Shown here one piece after another: positions 21,953-33,731 of a DNA stretch of 64,000 nt. The notes beneath the pieces are model-generated. The model did not search any database and had not been told where the DNA came from. It saw nothing but the letters and a program-made list of their open reading frames with translations. Made by a program: the position numbers and the translations under genes. The first letter of the stretch is position 1. Every line of letters begins with the position of its first letter. Source of the stretch: Perca fluviatilis (Eukaryota; Chordata; Actinopteri; Perciformes; Percidae); contig NC_053119.1 of assembly GCF_010015445.1 (NCBI RefSeq), forward strand, positions 2,586,727 through 2,650,726, in the 5' to 3' direction.

Positions 21953-23230
21953 AAGGCATTGCTGCATAGGAACCAAAAGCTCGAACATTTTAAGCTGGAA
22001 GTCAGAACCGCTGATGGCGGAAAAACTTTACCGGTCTGCTGGCTTTTGCGATAAAGCTAATGCAAAGGTGTCGACTTTGCCCTCGGTGAAACTGCTCGCC
22101 GATCAGGAGAACTGCAGGGAACTTGACGGGCTGAACGGTGACTTCGATGGCAACGGCCAGCCATGGGTTAGGCGGAGCAGGCTGCGCTGCGTTTCCGCTG
22201 CGGCTTTGAACGTATCTTTTCGGAACGGATCGCTACTTCGCTACGAAACCGGACAAAGCGTTGCCTCTACTTTCGATTTACAAAACCCGCTGGCCGGAGC
22301 GCGGTCAGGACTCGGGCACCGAGAGCCAGGAACTGGCTAAGGAACAGAGCAGGCCGAGGCACCGACAGCGGAACCGAAGGGAACTCTAACGCTATCCGGC
22401 AAACTCTCGATTTTGGAACAGCGCCGACTGGCTTTTTGGTTTATCGCAGGGTCATTAAAGCCTCACCTCTAGCACCACATACATGTTGATTCCCGCGTAC
22501 CGGTGAAACGAACGAAGATGCTGGAACCGAGCAAACCTTTACGCCCCATAAAACCGGCATGGGAGCACTTTCAGCGGCGGCTAACTTCGCTACTACCCAA
22601 GCCCCGACAAAAGGTTCGCTTCGTAAATGCAAAAACAAACGGCAAACTTGTCTGAGGGCGGTTCCGGAAGCTGCGCCGCCACGCAGCACTTCAGCGACTG
22701 CCGGGAGGGCAAACTTTGGAGCACAAAACGACCCAGACCCTTCGAACACCGCTGACGCGTTAAGAACAGCACCGAATGGCGGGAGATAAACTGCGGCTTT
22801 TCGAGCTTTGTTAGCATCTGACTACCGATCAAACGCAATGGGTCAAAAAACCAGCTTTCCAGCAAAACACCGCAAAGCGTTCAGGATTCTTTGGCGGAAA
22901 TCAAGCGCATTCAACCGGTTTAACCACTTCAGCTTTATTCTTGGGGCACTGCGCGCTGTTTTAGCGAAGCCTGAGTTGGCGCTGGCGATGCGGGAATTAA
23001 ACTTCACCGCTTTGGTTTTACCGGTAGGGCTTTAAAGAAGGGAGATTTGGAGCAGCGGCTGTTCGAAGACGCGACTAATTTCCGGCTCTGCGCGGAAGCG
23101 CTTCGCTTTGGTCGCTAACCGGCCGGACTCCTTCCGAAGCTTACCGCCCACAAAGCTATCACGAATTTTTCAGGCACGTAAAATCGCGCGGCTGGGGACT
23201 TTTTAAACCGAACTTCCGCGCTCCACTGTT
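21953..23230 (+). other. Degenerate ORF1/linker region
   Basis: About 1.3 kb, richer in GC than its surroundings, with short overlapping frames in both directions and no motif I recognise. The position between ORF1 and the endonuclease suggests decayed LINE sequence. None of the short frames is called as a gene. Confidence 0.35.
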
Positions 23231-25751
23231 CGCGTATTGACTTTGACCGTGTAATTATTGCTGGTGATTTTAACATTCATGTTGACAACCCCCAGGACCG
23301 AGGGACCAAAGAACTGTGTTGTGTTTTTGAGAGCTATGGACTGACTCAGCATGTGACACAGCCCACGCACAATAAGGGACACACTCTGGACTTGATTATC
23401 TCCAAGGGTCTGAACATTCCCAAGGTTGTGGTGAATGATGGGTCTCTCTGATCATTCCTGTGTTTTTCTTTACGGCACTATCTCGGTGCCCAAAAGTGTT
23501 CAAACAAAGTTAATCGAGAAAACGGTATATCACTGAAAACACCAGTGAATCATTCATTCAGCTTTTCTCCTCTATACACGCCCTCACTGGGGCCTCAGTC
23601 ACTGAGCTGGTAGATAATTTCAACTGTAAAATTACAACTGTTATTGATGCTATTGCTCCCACTAATGTCAAAGCTGTCTCTGGTAAGAAAAGATCTCCAT
23701 GGAGAAATTTTATAGGTGTGAGAACAGAAAAAAGAGTGTCGAAAAGCTGAACGCACTTGGCGAAAATCTAATCTCCAGGTCCACTATAACACTTATAAAG
23801 AGAGACTTCGCATTTATAATCTGGAACTAAGAAATGCAAGGCGGTCCTTTTTCTCTGACATTATCTCCGGAAACAATAATAATTCACGTGCTTTGTTTGC
23901 TACTGTCGATAGATTAACCAACCCTCCAGTACCAATAGCATCTGAACTGTTGTCTACCAAGGCTTGCAATGACTTTGCCTCTTTTTTCACAGACAAAATT
24001 CAGAAAATTAGACAAACAGTCAGTGCCTCCATATCAAGTACAGGATATGTGTTGTTACAGTGTGCACGCAAAACAAATTCCAACATGACACAATTTCATA
24101 CGATCAACCTTAAAAACCTGGAGGACATTATACAACATCTGAAAACCTCCTCCTGTTGCCTTGATATTCTACCAACGGGTGTTTTCAAAAATGTTTCCAT
24201 TGTTTGGCTTCAGATCTTCTACAGATTGTAAACACATCTCTGCTCTCAGGTATCTTTCCACAGGCCCAGAAAACTGCAGTCATCAAGCCACTCCTAAAAA
24301 GAACAATCTAGACAGCGACACTATTGAGCACCTATAGGCCAATATCAAACCTTCCATTTTTAAGTAAAATCATAGAAAAAGTGTTTTGTCAACAACTCAA
24401 CCTTTTCTTATTGCTAAACAACAGTTTTGATGCCTTCCAGTCAGGTTTTCAACCACACCACAGCACTGAGACGGCTCTTGTTAAAGTCTTTAATGACATC
24501 CACTTAAACACAGATAGTGGCAAAATTTCAGTCTTGGTATTACTTGATCTCAGTGCTGCATTTGATACAGTAGACCATGACATATTGCTTGACCGATTGG
24601 AAAACTGGGTTGGTCTTTCTGGCTCAGTACTAAAGTGGTTTGAATCCTATTTAAAGAATAGGGACTACTTTGTGTCTATAGGTAATTATGCATCTGACCA
24701 TACAAATATGGCGTGCGGAGTTCCCCAAGGCTCAGTTCTGGGGCCTCTTCTGTTCAACATCTACATGCTTCCACTGGCTCAGATTATGGAAAACAACAAA
24801 ATAAGTTACCATAGCTATGCAGATGACACACAAATTGATATAACCTTATCGCCAGGGAACTATAGCCCAATACAACAATTAAATAAGTGCATTGAACAAA
24901 TTAATGATTGGATGTGCCAGAACTTTCTTAAATTAAATGAAGAAAAAACGGAGGTGGTCGTTTTTGGAGCAAAAGAGGAACAATTGAAAGTCAGCGCTCA
25001 GCTTCAAACGACAATGTTAAAAACAACAGACAAAGCCAGAAATCTTGGTGTAGTCATGGACTCAGACCTGAATTTTAAAAGCCACATTAACATAATTAAA
25101 AAATCAGCCTATTATCACCTTAAAAATATATCAAGGGTTAAAGGACTTATGTCTCAGCAGGATCTGGAAAAACTTGTCCATGCTTTTATCTTCAGTAGAC
25201 TTGACTACTGTAACGGAGTCTTTACAGGTCTCCCTAAAAAATCAATCAGACAGCTGCAGCTGATTCAGAACGCTGCTGCTCGAGTCCTCACTAAAACCAG
25301 GAAAGTGGATCACATCACTCCAGTTCTGAAGTCTTTACACTGGCTTCCAGTGCCTCAAAGAATTGATTTCAAAATACTTTTACTTGTTTATAAATCACTA
25401 AACGGTTTAGGGCCAAAATACATTTCTGATCTGCTGCTACATTATTTTATACTTTCAGGTGGTCTGGGACAGGTCTACTACATTATGACCTACCCAGAAA
25501 TCTCAGGTGGTCTGGGACAGGTCTACTACACTATGACCCACCCAGAAATCTCAGGTGGTCTGGGACAGGTCTACTACACTAAGACCCACCCAGACCTCTC
25601 AGGTGGTCTGGGACAGGTCTACTTGTTGTCCCCAGAGTCAGAACTAAACAGGGGGAAGCAGCGTTCAGTTTTATTGCTCCACATATTTGGAACAAACTCC
25701 CAGAAAACTGTAGGTCCGCTGCAACTCTCAGTTCTTTTAAATCTAAGCTAA
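23231..25751 (+). pseudogene. L2-like endonuclease/reverse transcriptase, frameshifted
   Basis: The endonuclease C-terminus is readable near 23250-23460 (IIAGDFNIHVDN, THNKGHTLDLII, then SDHS after a frame change). The RT frame 24324-25751 shows [30 protein letters not shown] (motif A), [13 protein letters not shown] (motif B) and YADDTQ (motif C), followed by the L2-type C-terminal region (RLDYCNGV, HITPVLKSLHWLPV). Frameshifts lie near 23450, 23740 and 24230. In the C-terminal part a 48-bp unit is repeated (25455-25620) and the frame then shifts away from the expected ending. It is not functional. Confidence 0.88.
25455..25620. repeat. 48-bp minisatellite inside the L2 coding region
   Basis: Copies start at 25455, 25503 and 25551, with a partial one at 25599, each with 'tcaggtggtctgggacaggt'. 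In frame they read SGGLGQVYYTMTHPEI. The period is a multiple of three, so the frame survives the amplification itself. Confidence 0.92.
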
Positions 25752-25882
25752 AGACCTATCTTTTTGATGTTGCTTTTCTTTAAATAATCAATTTTATTAA
25801 CTTTAATTTCTTATACAGCACTTTGAATTGCCCTGTTGCTGAAATGTGCTATACAAATAAAGCTGCCTTGCCTTGCCTTGCC

Positions 25883-26527
25883 TTTCTACCAGCAGATAGA
25901 CTTTATTCTCCATGTAGGAGATGCTTTCTACCAGCAGATAGACTTTATTCTCCCTGTAGGAGATACTTTCTACCAGCAGATAGACTTTATTCTCCCTGTA
26001 GGAGATGCTTTCTACCAGCAGATAGACTTTATTCTCCCTGTAGGAGATGTTTTCTACCAGCAGATAGACTTTATTCTCCCTGTAGGAGATGTTTTCTACC
26101 AGCAGATAGACTTTATTCTCCCTGTAGGAGATGCTTTCTACCAGCAGATAGACTTTATTCCCCTGTAGGGAGTTACTTTCTACCAACAGATACTTTTATT
26201 CTCCTGTAGGAGATGCTTTCTACCAGCAGATAGACTTTTTTTTCCCTGTAGGAGATGCTTTCTACCAGCAGATAGACTTTATTCCTCTCCTGTAGGAGAT
26301 GCTTTCTACCAGCAGATAGACTTTATTCTCCCTGTAGGAGATGCTTTCTACCAGCAGATAGACTTTATTCTCCCTGTAGGAGATGTTTTCTACCAGCAGA
26401 TAGACTTTATTCTCCCTGTAGGAGATACTTTCTACCAGCAGATAGACTTTATTCTCCCTGTAGGAGATACTTTCTACCAGCAGATAGACTTTATTCTCCC
26501 TGTAGGAGATGCTTTCTACCAGCAGAT
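25883..26527. repeat. 42-bp minisatellite upstream of the third gene
   Basis: About fifteen copies of a 42-bp unit ('tttctaccagcagatagact' ... 'ccctgtaggagat'), highly uniform apart from a slightly diverged stretch around 26160-26290. It starts at the L2 tail and ends close to the first exon of the third gene. It is open in several frames on both strands only because of the period. Confidence 0.95.
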
Positions 26528-26539
26528 GGGAATATTTCC

Positions 26540-26671
26540 ACAGTTTTCCCCTGAACTGATGGCTGATGGGAAATGCTGCAACATCTGAAGAGCACTTAAA
26601 GGCAGCACAGAGAGGGAGCGTTGTCATATCTCTGTGAGGACGGTGAAGCCTTCAGTCTACTCTTCAGCTCA
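26540..26671 (+). promoter_or_regulatory. Promoter and untranslated first exon of the third gene (inferred)
   Basis: A unique-looking 130 bp with TATA-like 'cacttaaagg' (about 26592) and a purine-rich leader ending in 'cttcagctcag' before a donor GTAACA at 26672. An exon with no ATG frame fits a non-coding exon 1 for the gene whose ATG is at 28812. The exon start is not determined. Confidence 0.45.
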
Positions 26672-27066
26672 GGTAACACATCTTATTCCAGCTGGTCTGA
26701 TGAGGAGTTCTCTCACCCTTTCAATGGATTAGTTTCAGTCTTAACTATCGCTGTTAAAACAATGTAGGAACATTATTGAAAAGAACTGCTGTTCTGTTTT
26801 TGTGCCTTTTACATAACTTACTGAACATTGTTTAGAATTTAACTTTCTTAAACATTTGATTTGAAATGAAAAGAACAAAGATGTTTCTGCTGATTCTTTG
26901 TTGTGAAGCCACATTTATTAGTGTTGCAGCTGTAAGCAATCCAACAAAGAGCTGCCGCGAGGGACTAAATTCTGATATATATAGTATAGACCTACTTACC
27001 TTTTATTATAGTTGTGAAAACAAAAAATCTGAATTTAAGGCGATCATTTAACAAATCTTCTGTTAA

Positions 27067-27442
27067 CCCTTGTGTTGCCTGTCCCCCGACCAACAAGCAA
27101 CTTTTTGTTTTTCTAGGTCAAAATTTAAAATTAAAACTTTTTAGTCATATTTTTCGACACTTTTGTCGTATTTTCAGACATTGTTATAATTTTTTTCCAC
27201 GTTTTTGTCACTTTTTTCAACATTCCTTTAGCAATTCTTTTTTTTCAAATGCATCAAATTGAATAAAACACCCAGAATTAATGCAAGTAGTGAACTGATC
27301 ATGTTTTTTACTTGTGAAGAGCATTGTATGGAATCATCCACGTTATTTTTTTTTTTTGACAATTTGGTTGAAAGAAACCCAAATTTCTTATCTAGAAACC
27401 TTTTGAAAACGGGTCAAATTTGACCAGAGGACAACAGGAGGG
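27067..27442. mobile_element. Short TTAA MITE in intron 1
   Basis: Ends 'cccttgtgttg' and 'caacaggaggg' form short inverted repeats, flanked by TTAA at 27063-27066 and 27443-27446. Inside is T-rich sequence without a coding frame. It fits a TTAA-type non-autonomous element. Confidence 0.65.
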
Positions 27443-27479
27443 TTAAAAAGATGTCTGTGAGTTCTGATCCTAGTAGCAG

Positions 27480-27487
<8 letters not shown>

Positions 27488-27562
<75 letters not shown>

Positions 27563-27870
27563 CACACACACACACACACAGATAACAAATGTAATCCTAG
27601 TAGAATAGAAACCAGAATTTCCTTTTCAGTTTGTGATTAACTGGTGAATACTAACAAGTCTCTGTGTCAACTGATTATTTTATTGAGTATTTGTTAAATC
27701 TCTTAAACAACTGCGTAAGGGAAATATAATAATTGGTAAGGTAGTCAGAGTTGTGTTAATACATTTAATATTTTGTTTAAATTTCAAAATAAATCATTAT
27801 TCATTAACTATTAGGCTTTTTTTTCTTTGAGCCCCTGCCGCCCAAAATCTCTGTGCACGTCCCTGTGTGT

Positions 27871-27915
<45 letters not shown>

Positions 27916-28125
27916 TGTATCTGTGTGTGTCTTTGCCTGTGTGTCTGTGTGTGCGCCTGTGTGTGTCCCTAATTCTCTTCCATAATATATGGACTAATTA
28001 TTTATTTGTGCAAATATTTTGTGTGCAGGATATATAAAAATATATTTATTTAGTTTTATTTCTATGTAATTGCATCTGTCAGATTTAAATGGGTCGCTTT
28101 CTTTTGGTACTATATACAGTATATA
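27488..28125. repeat. (TA)n, (CA)n and (GT)n in intron 1
   Basis: Compound (CA)n(TA)n(CA)n at 27481-27580 and (GT)n at 27863-27915, with AT-rich sequence between. No gene or exon is seen. Confidence 0.8.
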
Positions 28126-28528
28126 CAGTATAGGCCAAAAGTTTAGACACACCTTCTCATTCAATGTGTTTCTTTATTTTCATGACTATTTACATTGTAG
28201 ATTCTCACTGAAGGCATCACAACTATGAATGAACACATATGGAATTATGTACTTAACAAAAAAGTGTGAAATAACTGAAAACGTGCTTTGTCAGAGTTAA
28301 TTAGTGGAATTTGTTCCCTTATTAATAAAAAGCAAAGGGTGGCTACTTTGAAGAATCTAAAATATAAGACATGTTTTCAGTTATTTCACACTTTTTTGTT
28401 AAGTACATAATTCCATATGTGTTCATTCATAGTTTTGATGCCTTCAGTGAGAATCTACAATGTAAATAGTCATGAAAATAAATTAAAAAAAACGCATTGA
28501 ATGAGAAGGTGTGTCCAAACTTTTGGCA
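28126..28528. mobile_element. Tc1/mariner-type MITE, second copy, right end truncated
   Basis: Left end 'cagtataggccaaaagttta' after TA (28124-28125). The right end reads 'gtgtgtccaaacttttggc' and stops before the outermost bases, running into a (GT)n/(TA)n run (28530-28710). The internal sequence matches 6655-7138. Confidence 0.8.
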
Positions 28529-28600
28529 TATGTGTGTGTATGTATATATGTATGTATATATGTATGTGTGTGTGTATATGTGTATATGTATATATATGTG

Positions 28601-28680
<80 letters not shown>

Positions 28681-28811
28681 CATGTATATATATGTATATA
28701 TATATGTATTTATTTATTTTTTCATATATCAGTACTGGAGTAAATGTTTGAAGTATTTTTCCACCACTACTTTTAACGATGAACACATTTTGTTTTCTAC
28801 AGAGACCCAGA

Positions 28812-31222
28812 ATGGCGACAAGTCGAGTGGCCATCCAGTAAGAACCAGTTTTCTGTTCTGTTCAGGGAAGTTAAAATGATTAATGAATGACTGACAGGTG
28901 TATGAAGTTATACTTAATTATTATAAAGTGTTACATGCTGGGACTCATTGACTTTATTTAAACATCTTCTTTATCCATTTATTTATGTGTAGTCTGTTTT
29001 TAGCTAGTTTTCTAATTGATTTTATTAGTTCAGTTTGACATAACATCCCCGAAAAATGCTCTCTGTTTTTGTAAACTCACTTTTGTTTTTATATCACTTT
29101 TCTACCTTTCAGGTCAGCTGGTCAGCTGTTGGATCTGCTTAAGGAAAGCACCAAAGTAAAAGGTAGACTACACATGTTATAAAACTATCTATGGTTAGTG
29201 TTTTACATGTTCCATCATAATTCCTCTTGTCCGCCATGGGTTGCAGATCCAGATTACCTGAAATGGGTTTCAGACTTTGTGTCCAAGAATAAGAAGACTT
29301 TCACCTTAAAGAATCCAGCTGGAGCCAGGTTGAAGATCGGAGGCCTGGAAGACACCATGTACAAAGGGAATGATGGCAAGTTGAATGGGTGGGGGAAATT
29401 CTACCTTCCTGAGATAGTAACCATGAAGGTTGTAGGAGTAGTGGAGGGGACGTCGTGCCCATGTGATCAGCTGGTCCTGATGACCTGTGAGGACAGAAAG
29501 GTGTATGCCTTCGATGGAGAGGAAGAGGAGCTGCACATGGTGGCTGAGAACCTGAAGGAGCTCGGTGAGAAGGGACTGATGTATCCTTCATCACAGAGCT
29601 ACTACAAAGGAGAGCCCTTCAAACATATGGTGAGAAGTTGAGGCAATTCAATTTCAATTTTATTAACAGTATCAAATCATAACAAGAGTTCTCTCAAGAC
29701 ACTTTACAGATAGAGTAGGTCTAGACCACACTCTATAATTCACAAAGACCCAACAATTCCAGTAATTCCCCCAAGAGCATTTAGTGCAACAGTGGCGAGG
29801 AAAAACTCTCTTTTAGGGAGAAACCTGGGCCAGACCCAGGCTCTTGGTAGGCGGTGTCTGATGGGGGTGTGATGAGCAGTGGCAATAATAGTCACAAAGA
29901 TAATGGATCTATGACTAGAAATAAAAGTTGTAGTAGTTCAGGGCGTTATAGGATGTAGCAGAGCATCGAGCAGGACCAAGGTGCCACCCTAATCCAAGGA
30001 AAACTAAGGACTCTGGACTCCAAGGACTCCAAGAAAAGATAAGGACTCTGGGGAATAAGCTCCCCAGAGCTAGGTTAGTAACAAGCATTTCTGGGACATG
30101 GATGTACAAAGATGGAATAGAAAGGAGATCAGTGTGTCAAAGGAAGTCCCTGGCAGTCTAAAACAGCATAACTAAGAGCTGGTGCAAGGCAAATCTGAGC
30201 CAGCTCTATAAGGGTTGATAGTTGAATCTGTCGACTATGAAGAGAAGCAGAGGAGAGAATGGGTTGCCATATCTGTAGCTATACACCCTCCCCCGCTGGT
30301 CTAGGTGGACGCTGCAACTCCTCACTCCGTAACTATAAGCTTTATCAAAGAGGAGAGTCTTAAGTTTATTCTTAAATGTTGTGATGGTGTCTGCCTCCCG
30401 AACCCAGACTGGGAGTTGGTTCCACAGGAGAGGAGCCTGATAACTAAATACTCTGGCTCGCATCCTACTTTGAGAGACTCTAGGAACCAGGTGAAAAAAG
30501 GCTGTTCTTGAGTATTGTTTTAGATGGGCGTTAAAGGATATATCCTGATCAAAAATAACTCCTAAATTTCTGACAGTAGTGCTGGAGGCCAGGGCAATAC
30601 CATCCAGAGTAGCTATATCTTTAGATAATGAAGTTCTGAGGTGTTTACGGGCCCAGCACGATAACCTCAGTTTTGTCTGAGTTTAGCATCAGAAAATTAT
30701 AGGTCATCCAGGATTTTATATCTTTGATGCGTGCTTAAAGTTTAGCTAACTGACTGGTTTTGTCTGGCTTGATTGCTAGGTATAATTGGGTGTCATCTGA
30801 CATCTCAAAGTTAAATGAGTGTTTCCTAACAATATTGCCTGGAGGAAGCATATGTATTGAATTAAATGCTGTTGGAATAACTTCCTTAAATTGAGCTATA
30901 ACACTGTCAGATAGGCATCTAGTGTAGAAGCTTTTATCTAAGTTTGTGTAGTCGGGTAGTAAGAATTCAAAAGTGATTAAAGAATGGTCTGTTAAGCTGC
31001 TGGAAACAAGCAGAGCTTTGTACTTGTTGACTCTGATGATTCATCACCTGATTTTCTGATATTTTCTTTGGTGTGTAGACGAAGGAGGACTGGGACAAAG
31101 TGAGGAACAGTGAAGTGGGGAAGAAGCTGGACAAAGAGCATCGTAAACTGGTGGATTCAAAAAAGTTCAAACTTCTGGAGAAACTCAAATCAACCAAAGG
31201 TGCTGCCCCAGGTGCAGTCTGA
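28812..31222 (+). CDS. Third gene: conserved-looking 200-aa protein of unknown function
   Basis: Four coding exons: 28812-28837 (exon begins 28803), 29113-29162, 29247-29629 and 31079-31222, all with GT/AG borders and matching phases, encoding 200 aa. It starts MATSRVAIQ; the largest exon holds an even mix of strands and charged loops (LKNPAGARLKIGGLED, LNGWGKFYLPEIV, EGTSCPCDQLVLMTCEDRKV, YAFDGEEEELHMVAENL), and the lysine-rich tail is probably helical. No signal peptide or membrane segment is seen. I recall similar uncharacterised fish proteins but cannot name a family, and no enzyme motif is evident. The intact frames and compact globular composition favour a real gene. Intron 1 holds a MITE and microsatellites; the last intron holds an L2 remnant. 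Confidence 0.78.
29640..30975 (-). mobile_element. L2-like LINE remnant inside the last intron
   Basis: The reverse complement carries the L2-type C-terminus (FSYQAPLLWNQLPVWV, near 30440) and a long 3' UTR with 'tctagaccacactctat'. It matches parts of the larger copy at 46205-49660, but with internal pieces missing (joins near 30510 and 30830). It is non-functional and sits in an intron without touching the splice sites. Confidence 0.8.
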
Positions 31223-31245
31223 GCTGTTGTTTCACTATGTGTTAG

Positions 31246-31256
31246 GAGGAGAATAA
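31246..31256 (+). terminator. Polyadenylation signal of the third gene
   Basis: AATAAA in 'gagaataaaaagg', about 30 bp after the stop at 31222. A second candidate ('aaataaagg') lies near 31463. Confidence 0.5.
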
Positions 31257-32301
31257 AAAGGTGTGAGGTTCAGGTACCCTGTACATTTAATCTTTGGTCT
31301 GTATCTTAACTATCCACACAGCCACTTCTGGCCCAAAACAATTTAAAAGAAATGTGGCTGGTTAGTGAGCGCTCCATGTTTAAAAGGCTCAGTCCGTCCT
31401 GTCTTTACTGCATGTCATCCCCCCCTCTCTCGCTGATCTTTATTGTCTTCAGCTTTCCTGTCAAATAAAGGCCCAATATGCCCCAAAAACTAAAAGAAAT
31501 CAGTCTGGAGCCGCAAAACATGAAGGTAGATTCTCTCTGCAGATCAATCAGCAACAACCCTAGCCCAGCAGCGTTGGCGGTGAAAGCAAATTCATCTGTC
31601 CTGTAAAGAGACTTCTTTATTTGGATTTGGAAGCTATAGCTAGTCTAAGGACACTCAAGACAGCCAACTTTAAGCCTTAAACAACAATTAATGTTAAAGG
31701 TGACTCCTCCCATCCTCAGTCCATGAACCCAGTAAACACATGAATGAAGTAAACAGGGACTGTCCTTCCTTTGCTCTACCTGAAGTTGCTGCATTCTGGC
31801 TGCTGTCTGGAGATTCCTTCATGTACAACTCGTATTCTTTCAGATGTTTCAGACCAGATGTTGTAACAGCGGCCATGTTGTGTATAGTTTAGGGTCCTCG
31901 CCACCACCAGACCAATCAGCATTGAACAGATTGAACATGTAGCTGGACTTGAATGGCCTTCTTTTCACTGAAAGTACTGCCAAACAACTTTTTCTGCTCA
32001 CCAGTTCCATGTCCACTTTCTCACAGCCTGCTGCATTGAACGCTCCACCTACGTAAACACCTTCCCGTGATCAACGGCGCCGTCACTACGGTGACCAGCG
32101 TAGCGCACCTAGTGGAAGCGTAGAGTTCAGTTCACTGGGAAAAAATTCTAAGGTTCGGCAGAAACCCAACCCCGTCAAAAAGTCCAATATTCGGCTGAAT
32201 CAGAAGCCAAATCCTGGATTCGGTGCATCCCTGATAAATGACATAAGTCTTTGTGAAAGCTGCAGGGAGCCTGTGGAGAGGGCTGAAGGCTGCAGACTCC
32301 T
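31257..32301. repeat. Old unassigned sequence and a hAT-like end
   Basis: No gene. The stretch ending 'ggattcggtgcatccctg' (32217-32234) with a preceding 'aatattcggctgaatcag' looks like the right end of a hAT-type MITE (rc 'cagggatgcaccgaatcc'). Its left end was not found. The rest is unique-looking and non-coding. Confidence 0.4.
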
Positions 32302-33731
32302 GGGGCCTGTTTCACAAAAGCAGAATATATAATCTGCATATGCAATATGCATCCTGGCTTGGTGCGTTTCACGAAGGCCAAGCCAGGCTGAGGATGAGAG
32401 ACTAGGTTGAGCCAGGTTGAACTAATTCAGATAGATGCGCGTCCACGGCTTTCCTCAAAAGACCGCGAGGTCGATCACAGATTTACTGATGCCAAAATGG
32501 AGAATACGCATTGTACATACTTTATACAGAGTGAGCAGCAGCTTCTTGTGGAAGTATGTTGACGTGAAACACATTATTTGAATAAAAAGAAAATAACACG
32601 GCTGCTGTAATGAAACAGCGAGAGAAAGCGTAGCAGACGATCACGGACCGACTGAATGCGTAAGCAGCCTAAATATATACATTAACTGACCTCTGCTCTG
32701 AATGGAAACCGTCATAATCATTCCATTCAAGGATTAGGCTACTAATCATTTGCACAAATTAACAATTGCACTCTTTGCCTTAAAAGTAAGCAGAAGATAA
32801 TGTTACTCAGGAAATTTACCATGAAGATCCATAACGCTAGAATATGAAGCATAAATATCTCTTTCACTCTGTTCCTCCCTCTCTCTCATTGGCTAAAATA
32901 TTAATTTCCTAAGTCATATTAACTTCCACTACTCGCTTTTATTGCAAAGTGTACAGGTGTTCGTTTTTGCAAATGACTGACACATTGAATGGTTTCATTT
33001 AAGAGCAGTAGTTCATAAATGTATATTTTTAGACTATCATTTAGTCTGTCCACTATTATCCGCGATTTTTAATAGAGGACGAGTTTCCTTCTCTACATAT
33101 TATATGCCTTGCTCCCTGGTATATATGGACAGAAAATAAAGACACTGAAGAAATTGGACTCAAAAATCTAGAAACTATAAAGATAATAAAATGATAAATT
33201 CCATGCACACTGTAAACATGAATGGAACAGAGTATATTCATCAGTTATTTCCCCCCAGGCAAAATATAAGTTCAAAAACCATTAAGGTGTCCTCTCCCTG
33301 TTGTTACATGAATGTACAGTAGCCTACATCACTAGATAGTTACTGGTCCAGTGAACTAAGTCTATAATTTGGGAGGATTGTACAGTTAGGATATGTTCTT
33401 AAAATTGTACAATCCTCCCAAATTATAGTCCCAGTTTACTGGACAACACAAATTGTGTGCTAAGAATGCCAAATACAATGCACATGGAAGCAGAACAGAC
33501 ATGATCCTTATTGTTAAAGAATAAAAAAAGAAATTACCAGGCTAACAGCCAGTTAGCCTGGTAATAGTTAGCCAGTTAGCCTGGTCAGGACCAGGCTAAC
33601 TGCACAGAATAAATCTCCATGGTGATTTATGTGCCTCTGCTTTCGTGAAACCGAGTCAAGGCTAAATTCATCCAGGATAACCAGGAAATCCCGGCTTAAT
33701 GCCTTATCTTGGTTTTGTGAAACAGGCCCCA
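32302..33731. mobile_element. Harbinger-like non-autonomous element
   Basis: Inverted ends 'ggggcctgtttcacaaaagc' at 32302 and 'ttttgtgaaacaggcccc' ending at 33730, a pattern seen in fish PIF/Harbinger MITEs. It has no transposase frame. The interior includes a 38-bp-arm hairpin (33346-33444) and small inverted repeats at 33537-33603. Confidence 0.65.
33346..33444. repeat. Inverted repeat (hairpin)
   Basis: Arms 'gtccagtgaactaagtctat' ... 'ggaggattgtac' and their complement ending 'tttactggac', separated by about 24 bases. It may be a separate small palindromic insertion inside the Harbinger-like element. Confidence 0.75.

Larger units (their letters stand above)
20792..25882 (+). mobile_element. 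L2-like LINE
   Basis: The core is an L2-type RT (24324-25751) preceded by an endonuclease end (23250-23470). The tail 'aaatgtgctatacaaataaa' plus (TTGCC)n at 25860-25882 is the usual L2-like 3' end. Upstream, 21226-23230 has fragmentary frames that fit an ORF1 region, and 20792-21225 may be a 5' UTR. The 5' limit is set by the neighbouring TTAA element and is uncertain. Confidence 0.75.

Noticed and set aside
22441..23035. Overlapping 75-102-codon frames on both strands
   Set aside because: They lie in decayed LINE sequence of higher GC, where stop codons are rarer; no motif supports any of them.
25803..26627. Several repeat-coded frames on both strands, and a CRISPR-like look
   Set aside because: The 42-bp units follow one another without unique spacers, and this is a eukaryotic minisatellite.
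26866..27051. 61-codon frame with a signal-peptide-like start in intron 1 of the third gene
   Set aside because: No promoter, splice or family support, and it runs toward a TTAA MITE. A chance frame is more likely.
28427..28879. Tyr/Ile and Cys/Val-rich frames over (TA)n/(GT)n
   Set aside because: Low-complexity artefacts. The only real coding part here is exon 2 of the third gene (28812-28837).
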